DNA of 64,000 nt from positions 1-64,000 of the forward strand of contig CABUHY010000004.1 in NCBI GenBank assembly GCA_902491475.1, given 5' to 3'. This DNA comes from an uncultured Eubacteriales bacterium. Its GTDB lineage: Bacteria > Bacillota > Clostridia > Oscillospirales > Acutalibacteraceae. Within the stretch, counting starts at the first letter, position 1. Each line of letters starts with the position of its first letter. A program made the translations under genes and the position numbers. This document shows, piece by piece, positions 59,236 through 64,000 of this stretch. The notes below the pieces were generated by a model. That model worked only from the letters and a program-made list of their open reading frames with translations. It searched no databases and was not told the origin of the DNA.

Positions 59236-60524
59236 TATGCTTTTCCTCCTCCCGTGATTTCCGTAAGAATTTCATCGTCCGTATAGTAGCGTGCGCTTGT
59301 GTATGTACGCAGCTTGTTGCTCGAGGTTATAACAGGCATCTTTGTGCTCAACGGGTTGTTCATATACATAAGCGGACAAATATAGCTTGTGATAACGCCC
59401 GTGCGTTTGAGCCTTTCCGCATAAGGCGTCGAATTGAACTTTTTGAGAACCGCAGGCGCCGCCGTGAACACCGTGGGGATAACAACCTTTTGGTTGCCTG
59501 CCGATTTGAGAGCAGCTTCAACCTTTTCCGTCCAGGAGGTAAGCTGTTCAAGGCTCATATGCGGACAGCCCATAAAGCAAAGCTTGGGCTTTGCGTTTTT
59601 GTCTTTCCAGATAATCGGATAGCTGTCGTAAACTCTTTTAAGCTCTGCGTCGTCAATAACATAGACCTTTGCATTTTCCTTAATAAGGCTGTCGGAGAGC
59701 TTAACCGCCTCAGGCGTAATGTTCTCGACATGGTAAAGACCTACCGCACCGTTTGACGCCGTAGCCGCACCGAAGTCCTTTAAGTATGTCTTTGCGGCGT
59801 CGTCAAGCTTGCCGCCGAGGAATTTGTCAAGACCCTTGATATACGGTACATCCTCCATAACCTTCATACCGATTGCGGAGCCGAGAAGCTGTGCCTCGGG
59901 CTTCTTTGTCGTCTTTATTTCAATTATCCAATCGGCTTTTCTGCCCTCGTCTTTAAGAATTCCGAAAGAGGGGACATAGCCGACGACCGAACCCATAAGG
60001 TCGATAATTCCCGAGTTTCTGTTGCAGCGTGCTCCGAGTACGGAGTTTGCGTAAACGACCGCCGAGGACTCCGACCACGACAATATCTCGCCGTAATTCG
60101 GTGTGTTGCCGACTTCGTCCATATAGCAGGTGCAGGTAAATGCGTCAGAGTCCATAAGACCGAGCTTCTTTAACTGGTTTTCATAGTAGTCCTGCCTTGT
60201 GTACATAAACTTGTTGAAAACGAAGTCCTGCAAAAGGTTTGACGGTACATTTTTGTCGAGCGGACGGGGGTCGGCAGAGAATTTCTGCGACGATACCGCA
60301 CCCGCCGAAATAAGTTTTTCCATAAGGTCGTAAACGGGAGTGAGCGCTTTAAGACCGAACGAGGTAACAAGATGGTTGTACTTGCTTGTGACGGGCACCA
60401 TCTCGTCTGCACCGAAAAGCTCGCCGTAGCGCACAAGCGTTTCCATAACCTTTGCCATGGTGTCGCCCTTTGAGCCGTTGAGAATAGCTTCCTGCTCGGA
60501 AGTCAGTTTCATTTTATGTTCCAT
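59235..60524 (-). CDS. Aconitase X, large catalytic subunit
   Basis: A 429-residue DUF521 protein. MKLTSEQEAILNGSKG with GDTMAKVMETLVRYGE opens the family; TCTCYMDEVGNTPNYGEILSW, ESSAVVYANSVLGARCNRNSG and the CFMGCPHMSLEQL segment carry the Cys, Ser and Asn residues around the iron-sulfur or iron site. The start at 60524 has AAGGGGAAG about 5-6 nt upstream. Together with the small subunit it should be a Fe-dependent dehydratase. It lies 17 nt after an Old-Yellow-Enzyme-type gene, so dehydration may be followed or preceded by a reduction of an unsaturated product. Confidence 0.92.
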   Translation of the reverse strand: MEHKMKLTSEQEAILNGSKGDTMAKVMETLVRYGELFGADEMVPVTSKYNHLVTSFGLKALTPVYDLMEKLISAGAVSSQKFSADPRPLDKNVPSNLLQDFVFNKFMYTRQDYYENQLKKLGLMDSDAFTCTCYMDEVGNTPNYGEILSWSESSAVVYANSVLGARCNRNSGIIDLMGSVVGYVPSFGILKDEGRKADWIIEIKTTKKPEAQLLGSAIGMKVMEDVPYIKGLDKFLGGKLDDAAKTYLKDFGAATASNGAVGLYHVENITPEAVKLSDSLIKENAKVYVIDDAELKRVYDSYPIIWKDKNAKPKLCFMGCPHMSLEQLTSWTEKVEAALKSAGNQKVVIPTVFTAAPAVLKKFNSTPYAERLKRTGVITSYICPLMYMNNPLSTKMPVITSSNKLRTYTSARYYTDDEILTEITGGGKA

Positions 60525-60541
60525 AAATACTTCCCCTTTCG

Positions 60542-62593
60542 TTAAATTTTCATTGCCGCTTCATATGCACGCCATACAACCGAGCGAAGATTTCCGACAT
60601 TGAGACAGTCGCCTACAAGCTCGTTTTTCTCGCTTCCCGCAACGGGGGCGGGAATATAGCCTGCGCATGAGATTACGCTGTCACATTTTACCGTGATTTC
60701 CTTGCCGTCCTTTTGCGTGCATACGATTTCGCCGTCGCGAACCTCTTTGAGAACGGTTTCAAGATATGTCGGCACCTTATGGAGCGCGAACCATTCACGC
60801 AGATATGATGAGTTGGCAAGGCAAACGCCTTTCTGGCTTACAAGGTCGTCTTTCATTTCGACGATAATCGGGTCTTTGCCCTGCAATGCAAGCTCATAGG
60901 CGATTTCGCAGCCCGTGAGTCCGCCGCCGATAACCGCAACGGTCTTTCCGACCTCTGCGCCCGAAAGATAATCGCACGCCTCAATCATTTTTTCGTAGCC
61001 GGGCACACGCTTTAACAGGCGGGGAACGGCGCCTGTCGCAACAATTACGGGCGAGTCGCCGAACTCTCTTGCGTTGTGAACCTCGTCATTGAGCCTTATG
61101 TCAATACCGAGCTCTTTCATTTGACGGCGATACCATTCGAGCAAATCACGCAGCTTGCCCTTGTAGGACTCTGCGCTTGCCTGAATGAACACACCGCCGA
61201 GCCTGTCGCTCTTTTCGTGGATAATCGGGTTATGTCCTCGAAGCTTTAATACTCTTGCGGCTTCCATACCGCCGATGCCGCCGCCTATTATATGTACGGT
61301 CTTGGGCGAGTTTGTCTTTTTGATATAATGTTTATCCCACTGCATTGTCTCGGCATTTACCGCACAGCGGGCAAGATGCAGGCTGTCCGAAAGCTCCTGG
61401 TCGTTCGGAACGCCCTTGTAGTGACACATATTAAAGCAGCCGTTGTGGCAGAGGATACACGGACGGATGTCCTCTTCCTTGCCGTTTATAAGCTTTGTTA
61501 CCCATTGCGTGTCCGCAAGGAACGGGCGTGCAAAGCCTGCGCCGTCAAGCTTGCCGTCGGCTATCGAGTCTGCGGCAACCCTCGGGTCAAGTCTGCCCGC
61601 ACAGATAACGGGAATGTCAACAAATTTCTTTATGTGCTCAACATCCGCAAGGTTGCAGTTTTCGGGCATATATACGGGCGGATGTGCCCAATACCAGGCG
61701 TCGTATGTGCCGTTGTCGCAGTTGAGGCAGTCATAGCCTGCGTCCTGAAGATATTTGGCAGCCTTTTCGGACTCCTCCATATCTCTGCCGACCTCGGTGT
61801 AATCCTCGCCCGGGAGAGCGCCCTGACGGAAGCCTTTTGTCTTTGAAATTACGCTGTAACGCAGCGAAACGGGGAAGTCATCACCGCAAACCGCCTTGAT
61901 AGCCTTGACTATTTCAACGGGGAAGCGGTAACGGTTTTCAAAGCTGCCGCCGTATTCGTCGGTGCGTTTGTTTACATATTTGAGAGTAAACTGGTCAAGA
62001 AGATAGCCCTCGTGAACTGCGTGGATTTCTACGCCGTCAACGCCTGCGTCCTTGAGCATTTTGGAGCATTTCGCAAATGCGTCCACAAATTCCTTGATTT
62101 CAGCCTTTGTCATCTCTCTCGACGGAATTTTATCCGACCAGCGGTTGGGAGACGGGCTTGCGGAAGCGGTTATTTTGTCAAGGTCCATAAACGGCTTGCT
62201 GAGGACCCGCAAAACCTTGTTAGTATAGAGCTTTTCCATCATTTCGCTGACGGTAAAAGACCTGCCGAAGCCTGCCGTGAGCTGAACAAAGAGCTTTGCG
62301 CCCGTTTTATGAAATTCGGGCATCCATTTTTTCAGATCGTCGTACATTTTTTCGTTCTTGTAGAGCCATTGACCGAACATCGGGTTATATACCGGCTGAC
62401 ATCCGGGCATTACAAGACCTGCGTTGTTCTTTGCGACTTCCATAATGAAGCGTGCGCCGTCCTTGTCAAAATGGTTGTTTTCCATCCAGCCGAAAAGGTC
62501 GGTGCCGCCCATACTTGTAAGCACAATCCTGTTCTTGATTTCACAGTTACCGATTTTCCATGGGGTAAACAGTGGTTCAAGGCGTTTTTCCAT
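60542..62593 (-). CDS. Old Yellow Enzyme-type NADH:flavin oxidoreductase (dienoyl-CoA reductase-like)
   Basis: A 683-residue modular flavoenzyme. N-terminal FMN TIM barrel (FTPWKIGNCEIKNRIVLTSM; GVDGVEIHAVHEGYLLDQF), Cys cluster CILCHNGCFNMC with a fourth Cys downstream for a 4Fe-4S centre, then an FAD-binding domain (VHIIGGGIGGMEAARVL) and an NAD(P)-binding domain (VAVIGGGLTGCEIAYEL). Architecture is that of 2,4-dienoyl-CoA reductase, BaiCD/BaiH bile-acid enzymes and trimethylamine dehydrogenase relatives. First gene of the aconitase X operon. An enoate or dienoate reduction is likely, substrate unknown. GGAGGG lies about 6 nt before the ATG. Confidence 0.92.
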   Translation of the reverse strand: MEKRLEPLFTPWKIGNCEIKNRIVLTSMGGTDLFGWMENNHFDKDGARFIMEVAKNNAGLVMPGCQPVYNPMFGQWLYKNEKMYDDLKKWMPEFHKTGAKLFVQLTAGFGRSFTVSEMMEKLYTNKVLRVLSKPFMDLDKITASASPSPNRWSDKIPSREMTKAEIKEFVDAFAKCSKMLKDAGVDGVEIHAVHEGYLLDQFTLKYVNKRTDEYGGSFENRYRFPVEIVKAIKAVCGDDFPVSLRYSVISKTKGFRQGALPGEDYTEVGRDMEESEKAAKYLQDAGYDCLNCDNGTYDAWYWAHPPVYMPENCNLADVEHIKKFVDIPVICAGRLDPRVAADSIADGKLDGAGFARPFLADTQWVTKLINGKEEDIRPCILCHNGCFNMCHYKGVPNDQELSDSLHLARCAVNAETMQWDKHYIKKTNSPKTVHIIGGGIGGMEAARVLKLRGHNPIIHEKSDRLGGVFIQASAESYKGKLRDLLEWYRRQMKELGIDIRLNDEVHNAREFGDSPVIVATGAVPRLLKRVPGYEKMIEACDYLSGAEVGKTVAVIGGGLTGCEIAYELALQGKDPIIVEMKDDLVSQKGVCLANSSYLREWFALHKVPTYLETVLKEVRDGEIVCTQKDGKEITVKCDSVISCAGYIPAPVAGSEKNELVGDCLNVGNLRSVVWRAYEAAMKI

Positions 62594-62622
62594 AAAAATC
62601 CCTCCGCAAAATAATAAGTTGC

Positions 62623-62683
62623 CATACCATAAAAGGTATGTACCTTAACTGCATTATAACACCGGGATTTTTTCACTTCAATA
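62623..62683 (-). promoter_or_regulatory. Promoter and candidate operators of the flavoenzyme-aconitase X operon
   Basis: On the minus strand TTGAAG, 17 bp, TATAAT (plus-strand ATTATA 62655-62660, CTTCAA 62678-62683). Just downstream are overlapping inverted repeats: CATACC (62623-62628) / GGTATG (62635-62640), and AAGGTA (62633-62638) TG TACCTT (62641-62646). Three GGTA-type half-sites at the transcription start suggest repressor control. Confidence 0.65.
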
Positions 62684-62771
62684 ACCCTTTGTTAAATTTG
62701 TAACATTGCTTAAATTCGGGGCTTCCGTTTTGTGCAATTTCCCGCCCGTTTTGCCGAATATCAACCAAAAA

Positions 62772-62795
62772 AAGAGGCAGGAATTCCTGCCTCTT
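62772..62795 (-). terminator. Terminator of the GH31 gene
   Basis: A perfect palindrome AAGAGGCAGGAA/TTCCTGCCTCTT followed by a T run on the minus strand, 17 nt past the stop codon. Confidence 0.9.
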
Positions 62796-62811
62796 GAATG
62801 TTGTTTTGTTT

Positions 62812-64000
62812 TTAATCAATCACAAGTTCACGACGGTCGGCGGAGCAAAGTCTGATTTCGGGAACGAAGCTCATATTTCCGTCGTTTCTGTAAGACACAA
62901 ACACCTTGTCCTTTTTACAGCGAACGGTAAAAGTCAGCTTAACGCAGTCGCCGTCAAGATATTCGTATGTCTTTCCGTCGTCGGTAAAGAATTTGCTTTC
63001 AAATGTGCCGTCTGCGAGCGGATATACGGTAAACACCGTCTTTTCGTCGCTTCCGAAGCCGTAAGGCGCTTCGTCTGTTGCGATAACGCTTCCCGCACGC
63101 ACAAAGAACGGAACCTCGCTGTCCGCAGGAACTTTGACCGTCAGCTTTTCGCCGCCCTTGTACAGGCGGTCGCCCATATACCAGTCGTCCTTTTCGGGGA
63201 GATAAACCTCTGTTTCGGTTTCGTTTTCGTCAAAGACAAAGGAAACAAGAATATCCCGTCCGAACATAAGCGAGTTGCCCTTTAAGTCGATAGCCTTATC
63301 GTCATAGTAGAAGTTGAGCGGGGCGTTTATCGGCTCGTTGTTTTCGACAGCCTCATAAGCGCAGTTGTACATATAGGGTATAAGACGCTTGCGCTGTGCA
63401 AAAATCTTTTTAACGCTGTCGATTATGTCGGGATAACTCCACGGCATTGTCGCAGAGCCGTCGCTGTTCCACGAGTGAATGGTAAACCTCGGCTCGAACA
63501 CTCCGTGCTGAATCCAACGCAGGAGCAGCTCTCTTGACGGCATATCGCCCGTGAAGCCGCCAAGGTCGTGACCGTAGAAGTAAATGCCCGACATCGCCAT
63601 TGTGAGACCGATAAAGTGGCAGTATCTTAAATCGTTCCAAGCCGTGCGGTTATCTCCCGACCAGGTCTGCGCTATTCTGTGAACGGCAGGCGAGCAGGAG
63701 CGTGAGGAGAGAAACGGACGAAGCTCGGGTCGCTTTTCTGTCTGAGCGGTGTAGGACGAAACATTCATAAGGTATGTAAACATACTGCGTATTCTCGACG
63801 CCTTTATTTCGCCGTTTTCGAAGCCGTGGCAAAGTGCGTCGGGGTCCTTTATGTCAAACTCGTTGTTGTCGTTCCAAGTGGCGGTTATGCCGTTGTCAAG
63901 AAGCTTTTCCTTTACTTGGTCGTGCCAGAAATTAAACGCCTCGGGATTGGTAAAATCAAGGTAGCTTCCGAGCCCGTCCCAGAATTGAGTGACAAACGGA
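62812..64000 (-). CDS. GH31 alpha-glycosidase, 5' end cut by the window edge
   Basis: The C-terminal 396 or so residues of a glycoside hydrolase family 31 enzyme; the reading frame stays open through the window end at 64000, so the N-terminus is missing. The nucleophile motif TATWNDNNEF lies near 63,868, and the acid/base Asp in TWSGDNRTAWNDL near 63,653; GGFTGDMPSRELLLRWIQHGVF and FFVRAGSVI further support the family. It is a retaining alpha-glucosidase or alpha-xylosidase type; specificity is not clear. No membrane segment in the visible part. It is upstream of, but terminated apart from, the flavoenzyme operon. Confidence 0.92.
   Translation of the reverse strand, partial: PFVTQFWDGLGSYLDFTNPEAFNFWHDQVKEKLLDNGITATWNDNNEFDIKDPDALCHGFENGEIKASRIRSMFTYLMNVSSYTAQTEKRPELRPFLSSRSCSPAVHRIAQTWSGDNRTAWNDLRYCHFIGLTMAMSGIYFYGHDLGGFTGDMPSRELLLRWIQHGVFEPRFTIHSWNSDGSATMPWSYPDIIDSVKKIFAQRKRLIPYMYNCAYEAVENNEPINAPLNFYYDDKAIDLKGNSLMFGRDILVSFVFDENETETEVYLPEKDDWYMGDRLYKGGEKLTVKVPADSEVPFFVRAGSVIATDEAPYGFGSDEKTVFTVYPLADGTFESKFFTDDGKTYEYLDGDCVKLTFTVRCKKDKVFVSYRNDGNMSFVPEIRLCSADRRELVID

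Overview
The window looks like chromosome from a spore-forming, probably gut-dwelling member of the Clostridia (Oscillospiraceae/Ruminococcaceae type). The reasons are: a spoIIAA-spoIIAB-sigF operon and spoVAC; a BspA-like leucine-rich repeat protein with SLH domains; a dockerin-like secreted protein; IreB; heterodimeric ABC exporters; GH2 and GH31 glycosidases; moderate GC; and strong AGGAGG ribosome sites. No rRNA, tRNA, prophage or CRISPR array was seen. The species cannot be named from the sequence alone.

Layout. 1-3.3 kb: an intergenic repeat mosaic, then a surface LRR/SLH protein. 3.4-5.9 kb: a sulfur-assimilation operon (metY-cysK) behind a cysteine-codon-rich leader peptide whose 3' end can pair with the metY ribosome-binding site. 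6.4-10.6 kb (minus): an EamA transporter and a GH2 beta-galactosidase. 10.6-22.9 kb: core information genes rpoB-rpoC, then rpsL-rpsG-fusA-tuf. 23-24.1 kb: a nitroreductase and a short, apparently ORF-poor transcription unit. 24.1-34 kb: a CPA2-type antiporter (minus), an ABC exporter pair plus hflX, a GPH sugar symporter, then ireB with a small partner gene and an orphan LolD-type ATPase (minus), and spoVAC. 34-36 kb: repeat mosaic, a MITE-like element and an unknown membrane protein. 36-45.5 kb: a myo-inositol catabolic operon (aldolase, iolC, sanA-like, iolB, iolD, iolE, Fe-alcohol dehydrogenase, RAYT-like transposase, iolG). 45.6-51.1 kb: XRE regulator, alr (minus), rlmA-like methyltransferase, zapA, U32 peptidase and dut. 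51.1-54.8 kb: dockerin protein, PASTA pseudokinase and the spoIIA operon. 54.8-58.7 kb: a large lipoprotein, a membrane protein and queH. 58.8-64 kb (minus): a two-subunit aconitase X with an Old-Yellow-Enzyme-type flavoenzyme, and a GH31 glycosidase cut by the window edge.

How parts fit together. The inositol operon should convert myo-inositol to DHAP and malonic semialdehyde. The Fe-ADH sits where iolA would be expected, which suggests reduction to 3-hydroxypropionate. The spoIIA genes form the forespore sigma-F switch. The intergenic regions are built from a small set of reused palindromic modules, and one of these palindromes also occurs twice, in opposite orientations, inside the reading frame of the window's only transposase-like gene, a REP-associated (Y1/HUH) family member.

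Most notable: (1) the metY-cysK leader peptide with a mutually placed ribosome-site-sequestering stem, a candidate cysteine-responsive translational attenuator; (2) the RAYT gene carrying its own palindrome family inside its coding sequence; (3) the aconitase X/flavoenzyme operon with no assigned substrate; (4) a PASTA protein whose kinase domain has lost every catalytic residue; (5) a MITE-like element with long terminal inverted repeats; (6) a switch in proline codon choice across the rpoB/rpoC junction.
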